DNA from: an uncultured Bacilli bacterium
GTDB lineage: Bacteria > Bacillota_I > Bacilli_A > RFN20 > DUOF01
DNA length: 28,151 bases
NCBI GenBank assembly: GCA_934101685.1
Contig: CAKORZ010000010.1
Coordinates: 1-28,151, forward strand
Reading direction: 5' to 3'
Shown here: piece by piece, positions 16,612 to 23,809 of the stretch
How the letters are laid out: the number at the start of each line of letters is the position of its first letter
Position numbering within the stretch: the stretch's first letter is position 1
The notes under the pieces: generated by a model
The model's database searches: none
The model's input: only the letters and a program-made list of their open reading frames with translations
What the model was told of the DNA's origin: nothing
Position numbers and translations under genes: made by a program

Positions 16612-17247
16612 ATGAGAGTATTTACTAATTATCAAAAGTTTTTAAAAGAAATTGAAGAAGTAAAAGGGCTTAACAAAAAGCCTTCTCTTTTGTTACATGC
16701 ATGTTGTACACCATGTGCTTGTTATCCTTTATTAGTTTTAAAGGATTATTTTGATATTACAATTTTTTATAATAACTCAAATATTTATCCTTTTAGTGAA
16801 TTTGAATTAAGATATAATACTCTTGTTAATTATGTTAATAAATTAAATAATGAATATAATGTTAATATCAAAATTATTAAAGGAAATTATGATAATGAAA
16901 GATTTAATAAGATACTTGAAAAAAGGAAAGATGATAAAGAAGGAAGTATACGTTGCTTTATGTGTTATTCACTTAGATATAAAGAATTAGTTAAATACGC
17001 TAGTGATAATAATTATGATTATGTATGCAGTGTTATGACTATATCTCGTCAAAAAAATGAAGAAATGATCAACAAGATACTTGAAGGATACGCTAGTAAA
17101 TATAATAATATTAAATATTTACATTCTAATTTTAAAAAAGATGGGGGATTAGAAAAAGCTCAAAAGATTATTAAAGAGAATAAAATATATAGTCAAAATT
17201 ATTGTGGTTGTAAGTTTAGTTTAAGAGAGGGTGTTAATGATGACTAA
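16612..17247 (+). CDS. queH: Epoxyqueuosine reductase QueH
   Basis: QueH (formerly DUF208) reduces epoxyqueuosine to queuosine and is the non-homologous, cobalamin-independent replacement for QueG. The 211-aa protein shows the characteristic cysteines: Cys31, Cys32, Cys35 and Cys37 in HACCTPCACYP, Cys115 and Cys118 in IRCFMCYSLR, and Cys198 and Cys200 in NYCGCKFS. SNIYPFSEFELR matches the family's N-x-x-P region. These Cys residues bind an iron-sulfur cluster and metal in characterised QueH. The ATG follows TAGGAG, which overlaps the queA stop. Its end overlaps the LTA-synthase-like gene by 11 bp. Confidence 0.96.
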   Translation: MRVFTNYQKFLKEIEEVKGLNKKPSLLLHACCTPCACYPLLVLKDYFDITIFYNNSNIYPFSEFELRYNTLVNYVNKLNNEYNVNIKIIKGNYDNERFNKILEKRKDDKEGSIRCFMCYSLRYKELVKYASDNNYDYVCSVMTISRQKNEEMINKILEGYASKYNNIKYLHSNFKKDGGLEKAQKIIKENKIYSQNYCGCKFSLREGVNDD

Positions 17248-19180
17248 AAAGTTTTTTACTAATAATATAGCATTTGGATTTTATTTCTTATTTTCGTGGA
17301 TTCTAGAGTTAGTTACTGTTTCTATTACAACAGAATCATTTTTTATAAGCAAGCCTTGGCTTATGTTATTATATTTGGGTGTTATATTCTTTATTTACAA
17401 TCTTATTCCGCATAGGACTGTTAAAAGATGGTTTTTAGTAATGTTTTTTATCTTGCAATGCATTATAAATCTTGTCTGCGTTACCTTATTTGAAAATACT
17501 GGAACTGTATTTGATTTTAATATGTTTAGGCTAATTAGTGAAACAGTAAGTTTCGCTGGGACCGTAACTATAAATTATTGGTATGTTGCTTATATGCTAT
17601 TAATGATTGCTGTTTATTGCCTTTGCGTTAGTGTTCTAGGCAATAAAGCAGATAAGTATTATTCTGTAAATTGGCTAGTATGCTTGTTATGCATAATTTG
17701 TTTAGTAGTTGGGCAAACTACTTATATAATTAAAACAAATCAAATTTCTGAGGAAAACTTTATTAGATCTTTGTATAGGAATTCTAATGACAAGTATTCA
17801 ATTTATGGTGCTACCTCAAACTTTGCAAATGAGGTAAGTAAAATGCTATTTTTTAATAAATATAATACTCTCTCTAGTCAACAAATAAGCAATTATATTT
17901 ATGAAAATGTTAACACAAAAACCGAATATTTTGGAATATCTAAAAACAATAACTTAGTTACAATACTTGTTGAATCTTTCGAGTGGTTTAGCTTTATTAG
18001 TAATCCAGATATTTATCCTAATGGGGCTAATTTAAGCAATGAAAAGCTTGATGCTTTATATCCTAATTTGAGAAAGTTTTACAATATGAGCGTTGTTATG
18101 AATAATCATTATTCGCAAAATAAAACTGATATGAGTGAAGATGAAGCTCTTCTTGGTTCTTATCCAAGTAATGCATATATAAATTATAGTTACCCATCTA
18201 ATTCATTTAATTCATCTATTGCTAGTATGATAAAAATATCAGATACCAATATTAGAAATAACTTTTTTCACAATAATAAAAAAGGGTTTTATAATAGAGA
18301 AAATGTAGCTACCTCCCTAGGATATGATAATTTATATTTCATAGAAGAGATGAAAGAATATGGCGTTGTAGACTATTTAGAAGAATTAAACATAACAAAT
18401 ACTGCTATGAATAAAGATAGTGAAATGTTTGATAAAATGCGTGATGTTATGTTTCCTTCTACTGGCAGATTTAATACCCATATTACAACTATATCTATGC
18501 ATGGTGATTATTTAAAGTATAGAACTAATTTAGAAGAATATTATGACAAACTAGATTCATTAAATATAAGTATAACTAATGATTATTTAAAGAATTATAT
18601 GGTTAGTGTAATGGATTTTGATAAGGCTGTTGGCATAATGTTAGATGATCTTGATAGCAAAGGTTTACTTGATAACACTACTATTGTAATGTTTGCAGAT
18701 CACAACACTTATATGAGCAATTTGTCTAATCAAGTTAAAAATATATATTCTTATAGTAGTAACAATTATTTAGAATTATATAGAGTTCCTTTAATGATTT
18801 ATGATTCTAATATTGGGCATAAAATTATTAACAAATTTACTACTACATATGATATAGTTCCTACAGTATTAGACTTATTTGGTATAAATTATTATACTAA
18901 TGTTTATTATGGAAATTCTATATTTAGTGACAATGAATCTGTTTTATATACAAAGGCCTTTGATGTTTTTATAACTGATAAATTATTATTTTCTAATATT
19001 AATAAGCCTTTATACAAAAAAGCCTCTGCAAATAATGAATATATGACTACAGTTGAGGAAAAATGCAAAAGATTACTTAAAAAGATTTACTATAATAACC
19101 ATATTTTCTATCTTAATTATTTCAAAGACCAAGATAATTTAAAAACATATATTTCAAATATTGAAAATATAAATAAATAA
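17237..19180 (+). CDS. LTA-synthase-family sulfatase-fold membrane enzyme
   Basis: Proteins of this family transfer glycerol phosphate from phosphatidylglycerol to build lipoteichoic acid, or act as related phosphatases or transferases. Five hydrophobic helices lie in about the first 175 residues. The extracellular sulfatase domain follows, with metal-binding Glu246 (LVESFEWF), the probable nucleophile Thr297 (NKTDMSEDE) and Asp488-His489 (MFADHNTYM), matching the Glu/Thr/Asp/His set of LtaS. The length of 648 aa is typical. GTG 17231, ATG 17237 and ATG 17240 are possible starts; GAGAGG favours 17237. It overlaps queH, so it shares the queuosine transcript although the functions seem unrelated. 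Whether it is the main LtaS cannot be told. Confidence 0.9.
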   Translation: MMTKKFFTNNIAFGFYFLFSWILELVTVSITTESFFISKPWLMLLYLGVIFFIYNLIPHRTVKRWFLVMFFILQCIINLVCVTLFENTGTVFDFNMFRLISETVSFAGTVTINYWYVAYMLLMIAVYCLCVSVLGNKADKYYSVNWLVCLLCIICLVVGQTTYIIKTNQISEENFIRSLYRNSNDKYSIYGATSNFANEVSKMLFFNKYNTLSSQQISNYIYENVNTKTEYFGISKNNNLVTILVESFEWFSFISNPDIYPNGANLSNEKLDALYPNLRKFYNMSVVMNNHYSQNKTDMSEDEALLGSYPSNAYINYSYPSNSFNSSIASMIKISDTNIRNNFFHNNKKGFYNRENVATSLGYDNLYFIEEMKEYGVVDYLEELNITNTAMNKDSEMFDKMRDVMFPSTGRFNTHITTISMHGDYLKYRTNLEEYYDKLDSLNISITNDYLKNYMVSVMDFDKAVGIMLDDLDSKGLLDNTTIVMFADHNTYMSNLSNQVKNIYSYSSNNYLELYRVPLMIYDSNIGHKIINKFTTTYDIVPTVLDLFGINYYTNVYYGNSIFSDNESVLYTKAFDVFITDKLLFSNINKPLYKKASANNEYMTTVEEKCKRLLKKIYYNNHIFYLNYFKDQDNLKTYISNIENINK

Positions 19181-19212
19181 TTAACATATATTGTTTTCAA
19201 AAATGTTTTTTC

Positions 19213-19241
19213 TTTACTTTAAATTTTTTTAAAGTTATACT
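19213..19241 (+). promoter_or_regulatory. Promoter for the 19263 operon
   Basis: TTTACT (19213-19218), 17 bp, then TATACT (19236-19241), 21 bp before the start ATG. No strong terminator for the preceding gene is seen; only a 5-bp stem at 19193-19207 followed by T residues. Confidence 0.65.
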
Positions 19242-19262
19242 AGAAGTATAGAGGTGGTATAT

Positions 19263-19955
19263 ATGTCTACGGAATACGATAGTTGGATGGACCTTGCTAA
19301 AGAGCATCGTGAAAAACTTGATGATGCGTTAGCTGATAATGATGAAAAAAATATACTTTATTATAGAGGTAAGTATTTGTTTGCTTTAAGACAAGCTTAT
19401 AAGGTTAATAAAGTAGGTCTAGTAGATCCATCAGTTTCAGGTTTATCTACTGCTACTAGTGTAGATACTGTTGTGCGTAATGTCTACAAAGATCATGCAG
19501 AGTTTATTAACAAACGAATAACTGAAAACAAAGTTCATGCTTCCATAAAAGAGCCTACTCTTGCTAGAGAGTTTGGTTTAAAAATGAGAAGACTTGCTTG
19601 CCATGTATCACAAGCATGTTTTCCACATAGAGCGGCAACCAAAAAGCAACTAGGTAAAGAAATTGCAAAAGATGTTGGTAGTTTAGTTGGATCTGTTGCG
19701 AAAACTCCATTTATGCTTACTGCAAGAGTTATTTCTACAGTAGGTCCTTTAGCTATTGGCATTGCATCTTTTCCATTTAGACTTTTATCTGGTTTTTTCA
19801 CTTCGACAGCTTCGTCTATTTTTGGAATCGGAGATGCTTCTAATGCATTTGATAATAAAGTTATAAAAACTGTTACTGCTGGACTTGGGAATGCAATAAA
19901 GTTTGTTGGCGATAAAACATATGGATGGGTTGGAAGAAACTTTAGAAAAGGATAA
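19263..19955 (+). CDS. Protein of unknown function with hydrophobic C-terminal half
   Basis: I do not recognise this 230-aa protein. The open frame begins at a GTG at 19254, but AGAGGTGG lies just before the ATG at 19263, which I take as the start. The N-terminal half is polar and helical (DSWMDLAKEHREKLDDALAD). The C-terminal half has an amphipathic to hydrophobic stretch (~145-195) with LTARVISTVGPLAIGIASFP and further Gly/Ser/Phe-rich sequence. That could be one or two membrane-inserting helices. There is no signal peptide. A DUF1292 gene follows 19 bp downstream in the same operon. Confidence 0.8.
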   Translation: MSTEYDSWMDLAKEHREKLDDALADNDEKNILYYRGKYLFALRQAYKVNKVGLVDPSVSGLSTATSVDTVVRNVYKDHAEFINKRITENKVHASIKEPTLAREFGLKMRRLACHVSQACFPHRAATKKQLGKEIAKDVGSLVGSVAKTPFMLTARVISTVGPLAIGIASFPFRLLSGFFTSTASSIFGIGDASNAFDNKVIKTVTAGLGNAIKFVGDKTYGWVGRNFRKG

Positions 19956-19974
19956 AAGAAAGGAGGGTATACTA

Positions 19975-20253
19975 ATGAATGAAGAATATAGTTTTACAAT
20001 AATTAATGATGAGGGCATGGAAGTTACATGTGATGTTGTTTCCATGATCACAGATAAAGATGATAGAATTTATTTATTATATACAGATTATCTATTAGAT
20101 GATAAAGGCAGTTTTAGATTATTAGCATCTGAACTTGTACAAACTAAAGAAAATGATTTTATGTTAAAAAATATTGATGATAAAGAGAAATTGAGTGAGC
20201 TTGTAAAAGCTGCTAAAAATTTATATGATAAATCAGCTCCTCATGCTGAATAA
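19975..20253 (+). CDS. DUF1292 family protein (YrzB-like)
   Basis: The 92-aa protein fits DUF1292: an acidic, soluble domain beginning YSFTIINDEGMEVTCDVV and continuing with DDRIYLLYTDYLLDDKG. The B. subtilis relative is YrzB, usually found near yrrK and yrzL; here the neighbours differ. Its function is unknown. The frame is open further upstream (from 19903), but AAAGGAGGG immediately before the ATG at 19975 fixes the start. It is followed by a clean terminator, so it is the last gene of the two-gene unit with 19263. Confidence 0.87.
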   Translation: MNEEYSFTIINDEGMEVTCDVVSMITDKDDRIYLLYTDYLLDDKGSFRLLASELVQTKENDFMLKNIDDKEKLSELVKAAKNLYDKSAPHAE

Positions 20254-20276
20254 ATAAAATTTATTAAGTAACTAGG

Positions 20277-20300
20277 AAAGTAGAGAAATCTACTTTTTTT
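20277..20300 (+). terminator. Intrinsic terminator after the DUF1292 gene
   Basis: AAAGTAGA (20277-20284), a GAAA tetraloop, TCTACTTT (20289-20296) and then further T residues. It separates the plus-strand unit from the convergent spmB end at 20306. Confidence 0.88.
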
Positions 20301-20305
20301 ATTTA

Positions 20306-20833
20306 TCAGAATCCAAAAAATATTATAGATAATAATACCCCAATACTTATACCCACTACATCAGCAATTAAACCAGCTTTTAATGAATGCTTCCATTTTG
20401 TAACACCAATACTAGAAAAATATAATGATAATACATATAAAGTAGTATCTGTGCTTCCTTGTATTATAGCGCCTGTTTTACAAAGAAAAGAGTCCGCACC
20501 ATTATTTACACATATTGAATTAAAGACTGTCATTGAGGCACTACCTGATATCGGTCTAAACAAAATCATTGGGACTATTTCTACTACCTCACCATTAATA
20601 TCGAATAAATCTTTAAGCATGTCTCCAACATCACTAATAAACCCACAACCTCTTAAAATAGCCACTGCACTTACCATTGCTATTAAAGTTGGAAATACTT
20701 CTTTAAATAAACCCATTCCTTCTTTTACACCAAGTAAAAATTTATCATACCCATTAACTTTTTTCTTTATAGCTAAAATAATAGTTATTAAAATTAAAAT
20801 AGGTACTATTATAAAACTAACTTCGCTTAGCAT
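20306..20833 (-). CDS. spmB: Spore maturation protein B
   Basis: SpmB is a membrane protein of the nucleoside-transporter-gate type needed for spore core dehydration in B. subtilis. The 175-aa protein has hydrophobic helices and the family segment PTLIAMVSAVAILRGCG. The motif RPISGSASM lies near the middle, followed by STDTTLYVLSLYFSSIGV. The frame is open from 20863, but AGGAGA before the ATG at 20833 favours that start, which gives the normal family length and a 17-bp overlap with spmA. It is the last gene of dacF-spmA-spmB. Confidence 0.95.
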   Translation of the reverse strand: MLSEVSFIIVPILILITIILAIKKKVNGYDKFLLGVKEGMGLFKEVFPTLIAMVSAVAILRGCGFISDVGDMLKDLFDINGEVVEIVPMILFRPISGSASMTVFNSICVNNGADSFLCKTGAIIQGSTDTTLYVLSLYFSSIGVTKWKHSLKAGLIADVVGISIGVLLSIIFFGF

Positions 20834-21404
20834 AATATCTTCTCCTATATATTGCATCTGCAATTAAGCCTGCTACACATGACATTAAAGTAGCTATTAT
20901 TGGAAAAACTAGCATATCAGCTGGATTTTTTGCACCTAATGCTGCTCTTATTGCCATTACTGAAGTTGGTATTAGAGTAACTCCTGCTGTATTTAAAACT
21001 AAAAAAGTTACCATTTCATCTGTCGCCTCACTCTTATCACCATCATTTAATTCTTGCATTCTTTTTACTGCTTTTAACCCACTAGGAGTAGCAGCATATC
21101 CAAGGCCAAATATATTTGCAGCAATATTCATTGAAACATAGTTTAAAGCTGTTTCATCTTTTAAATTAGGCATAATTAGTTTAAATATAGGTCTTATTTT
21201 TTTTGCTATAAATTCAACTATTCCTACACTTTCCATAATTTTCATCATACCACTCCAGAAACATGCTGCAGTAATCATTGTGATTAATAAGTTAAATGCT
21301 TCTTTAGGTACATTTAATATAACATTAGATAGTTCTGCCCCTCTGCCTGTAGCTATTCCATAAGTAATTGAAAAACAAATAATAAATAACCATATTTTAT
21401 TCAT
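20817..21404 (-). CDS. spmA: Spore maturation protein A
   Basis: SpmA is the partner of SpmB. The 195-aa membrane protein shows the family blocks SITYGIATGR, ITAACFWSGMMKIMESVG, NIAANIFGLGYAATPSGLKA and FLVLNTAGVTLIPTSVMAIR. Both Spm proteins are found in spore formers and in some non-spore-forming relatives, so their presence alone does not prove sporulation. The start has AAGGAG. The gene is 23 bp downstream of dacF and overlaps spmB, so the three are very likely one transcript. Confidence 0.96.
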   Translation of the reverse strand: MNKIWLFIICFSITYGIATGRGAELSNVILNVPKEAFNLLITMITAACFWSGMMKIMESVGIVEFIAKKIRPIFKLIMPNLKDETALNYVSMNIAANIFGLGYAATPSGLKAVKRMQELNDGDKSEATDEMVTFLVLNTAGVTLIPTSVMAIRAALGAKNPADMLVFPIIATLMSCVAGLIADAIYRRRYYAKRS

Positions 21405-21427
21405 AGTATTCTCCTTAAATAATTTTA

Positions 21428-22471
21428 TTAATTATTCTTAGTAAATATTCTTTTAAACCAACTTTTCTTCTTTTTATAGTTTTCTATTTTTCTAGATTTA
21501 CAAACTCCAATACTTTTTTTCTCACCATTATTTATTAGTAACACTTCTGTTTCTTCATTTCTTATTTCATATAATATTTCACTATCTTTTATTAAATCTT
21601 TTTCTAACAAAACGCTTACATTTGAATCGCAAGTTAATTCATATTCACTTATATGATTTACCCCTTTATTAAGCAAATTAAATGTTTTATATTTATTAAA
21701 ATATTTCTCATACAATTCCTTGTGAAGAGCAAAGTCTCCTCCACAATCTAAAGTAACTATAATAAGTTCTGTATCTTCTTTTTTGGCTGAAGTTACTAAA
21801 GTTCTTCTAGCTTTAGTAGTAAATCCTGTTTTTCCTCCACTTGTGTTAGTGTATTCTCTTAATAATCTATTCTTATTAACCCATGTTCCATGAGCATTAC
21901 TCCTATATTCTTTAGTAGATGTTATTTTTCTAAATATTTCATTGTTTAGTGCATATTTCATAAGCAATGCCATATCATAACTAGTTGATAAATTTCCTGC
22001 ATCATCTACATCTAAGCCACTTGGATTATTAAAAGTAGAATCATTCATTCCAATTTTTTTTGCTTTTTCATTCATTAAAGCAACGAAATTACTTATATTT
22101 CCACTTACTCCTCTTGCTATGGTTACCGCTGCATCATTTCCACTTCTAAGCATAAGACCATAAAGCAAATCCTCCATTTTAACTACTTCTCCTATTTTTA
22201 AATATATACTACTCCCATATGCTTTTAATATATCTTCATTAACTTCTACATAATCATCTAATTTACTATTTTCTATAGCTACTATTGCTGTCATTATTTT
22301 AGAAATACTTGCTACACTTCTAACTAAATTAGTGTCTTTACCTTCTAATACTTTTCCACTATTAAAATCCATTACAATGTAACTTCTAGCATAATATTTA
22401 GTATTATTAACACTTTTATCTGGAGTTAACATGCTTGTAAGCATAATAAAAAAACACATAACTTTTTTCAT
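21428..22471 (-). CDS. dacF: D-alanyl-D-alanine carboxypeptidase (peptidase S11, DacF/DacB type)
   Basis: This low-molecular-weight PBP removes the terminal D-Ala of peptidoglycan stem peptides. The active-site set is complete: Ser55-x-x-Lys58 (SISK), Ser110-Gly-Asn112 (RSGND) and Lys214-Thr-Gly (GGKTGFT). Residues 1-16 look like a signal peptide without a lipobox. About 75 residues follow the catalytic domain, ending in a Lys-rich tail (KKKSWFKRIF) that may bind the membrane. A TTG at 22483 keeps the frame open, but GGTGA before the ATG at 22471 is preferred. With spmA and spmB downstream this is the usual carboxypeptidase-spmA-spmB order, suggesting a role in spore cortex. A hairpin surrounds its start codon. 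Confidence 0.94.
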   Translation of the reverse strand: MKKVMCFFIMLTSMLTPDKSVNNTKYYARSYIVMDFNSGKVLEGKDTNLVRSVASISKIMTAIVAIENSKLDDYVEVNEDILKAYGSSIYLKIGEVVKMEDLLYGLMLRSGNDAAVTIARGVSGNISNFVALMNEKAKKIGMNDSTFNNPSGLDVDDAGNLSTSYDMALLMKYALNNEIFRKITSTKEYRSNAHGTWVNKNRLLREYTNTSGGKTGFTTKARRTLVTSAKKEDTELIIVTLDCGGDFALHKELYEKYFNKYKTFNLLNKGVNHISEYELTCDSNVSVLLEKDLIKDSEILYEIRNEETEVLLINNGEKKSIGVCKSRKIENYKKKKSWFKRIFTKNN

Positions 22472-22500
22472 AAGTATCACCAATTAAAATTATGTGTTTT
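22451..22500 (-). promoter_or_regulatory. Inverted repeat enclosing the dacF ribosome binding site and start codon
   Basis: On the minus strand AAAACACATAA (22490-22500) pairs perfectly with TTATGTGTTTT (22451-22461), which is inside dacF codons 4-7. The 28-nt loop holds GGTGA (22477-22481) and the ATG (22469-22471). Seven T residues follow the 3' arm in the mRNA sense, so the shape is that of an intrinsic terminator with a large loop. It could be an attenuator or a translation control element. Chance is possible in this AT-rich DNA. Confidence 0.4.
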
Positions 22501-22536
22501 CTTTTTATTTTATTACTCATCTTTATATGCAATTAT

Positions 22537-23730
22537 TCATCTTGTTAACCAATCTACTATATCTATAATTCTTACTCCCTCATAAGAGTATTCGTCTTGG
22601 TATGTTTTTGCAATAATACACTTTGGATATGCATCTTTTATTGATAACAGTGGTCTTATTTCTCTATTAAAAGTATTCTCATCATTTATATTATTAGATA
22701 CTTGTATATATATTTTCTCATCAAATTTTGTTGCAACAAAATCCACTTCCTTTTCATATAATTTTCCTATATATACTTCATATCCCCTTCTTAATAATTC
22801 AATAAATACAATATTTTCATATACCCTTCCTATATCTAAATTACGAACTCCATTTTTTGCATACCTAATAGAATGGTCTGACAAATAATATTTACTATCT
22901 GTTGATAAATATTTTTTTCCTTTTAAATCATAACGCTTTGCTTCATATACAATAAAGGATCTTTTGATATAATCAATATAACTTGCTACTGTTTTATAGG
23001 TTATATCATCATGATTTGTATTCAAGTATCTAGTAATAGAATTAGGTGATGTTAAATTTGATATATTGTCAAACAAATATAAAGAAATATTTTCTATCGT
23101 ATTAGTATTTTTTATTTTATATCTATCAACTATATCTCTTTGAATTATTGGATTATATATTTCATTTGAAATATAAGTGTATTTGTCTTCTTTATTTCTA
23201 TATGAATACGAACCAGCAAACCCACCAAATTTCACATATTCATCAAATGCCTCATTATAATTATTGTAATTATAATAATTTATCATTTCTTTAAATGAAA
23301 AGGGATATACATGTATTTGAAAAGTTCTTCCTGTAAATAATGTTGCAAGATCACTACTCAAAAGAAAGGCATTTGATCCTGTTATATAAATGTCAAATTT
23401 ATTCTCTTCATATATATAATTAATAGCTTTTTCAAAGTTCTTGGCCAATTGTATTTCATCTACTAGCAAATAATTATTTTTACTTGAGTCATATTTACTC
23501 ATCACATAATCATATAAAACATCTTCTTTTAAAAACGATTCAAATTGTTTTTGTTGAAGTTTTACTTCAATAATATTATTATCTTTATTTTCTTTTAAAT
23601 ATGCAGAGAAAGTATTTAATAATTCGGATTTTCCACATCTTCTTATTCCTGTTATAACTTTAATATCTTTTGTTCCAATCACATCTATTAATTTTTTTAA
23701 ATAGTTGCTTCTATGTATTATATGCTGCAT
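22537..23730 (-). CDS. AAA_14/DUF4143 ATPase
   Basis: The 397-aa protein belongs to the common but little-understood AAA_14 plus DUF4143 ATPases. Walker A is TGIRRCGKSELL (Lys34), Walker B is LLVDEIQ (Asp91-Glu92), and a sensor-like ITGSNAFLLSS follows. The C-terminal DUF4143 region has a nuclease-like end (EVDFVATKFDEKIYIQVS) that recalls the PD-(D/E)XK fold. These proteins are patchily distributed and often carried as single accessory genes. The biological role is not established. It ends with TGA, which argues that the standard bacterial code is used. The start follows GGTGA and a candidate promoter. Confidence 0.92.
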   Translation of the reverse strand: MQHIIHRSNYLKKLIDVIGTKDIKVITGIRRCGKSELLNTFSAYLKENKDNNIIEVKLQQKQFESFLKEDVLYDYVMSKYDSSKNNYLLVDEIQLAKNFEKAINYIYEENKFDIYITGSNAFLLSSDLATLFTGRTFQIHVYPFSFKEMINYYNYNNYNEAFDEYVKFGGFAGSYSYRNKEDKYTYISNEIYNPIIQRDIVDRYKIKNTNTIENISLYLFDNISNLTSPNSITRYLNTNHDDITYKTVASYIDYIKRSFIVYEAKRYDLKGKKYLSTDSKYYLSDHSIRYAKNGVRNLDIGRVYENIVFIELLRRGYEVYIGKLYEKEVDFVATKFDEKIYIQVSNNINDENTFNREIRPLLSIKDAYPKCIIAKTYQDEYSYEGVRIIDIVDWLTR

Positions 23731-23747
23731 GATATATCACCATATAT

Positions 23748-23798
23748 AGTATACCCCTTTCATTCCAAAAAAATCAATTTTTTTTAACTTTTTGGAAT
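23748..23798 (-). promoter_or_regulatory. Promoter with overlapping inverted repeat for the AAA_14 ATPase gene
   Basis: On the minus strand, TTGATT (23772-23777), 18 bp, and TATACT (23748-23753). ATTCCAAAAA (minus strand, 23789-23798) and TTTTTGGAAT (23762-23771) form a perfect 10-bp inverted repeat that brackets the -35 box. It could be an operator, or the terminator of the ABC operon that ends at 23810, although no T run follows it on that strand. Confidence 0.5.
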
Positions 23799-23809
23799 AA
23801 AAGCGTTTT

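Noticed and set aside
20451..20867. Plus-strand ORF of 138 codons opposite spmB
   Set aside because: Shadow of spmB in another frame; no plausible start site and no recognisable protein pattern.
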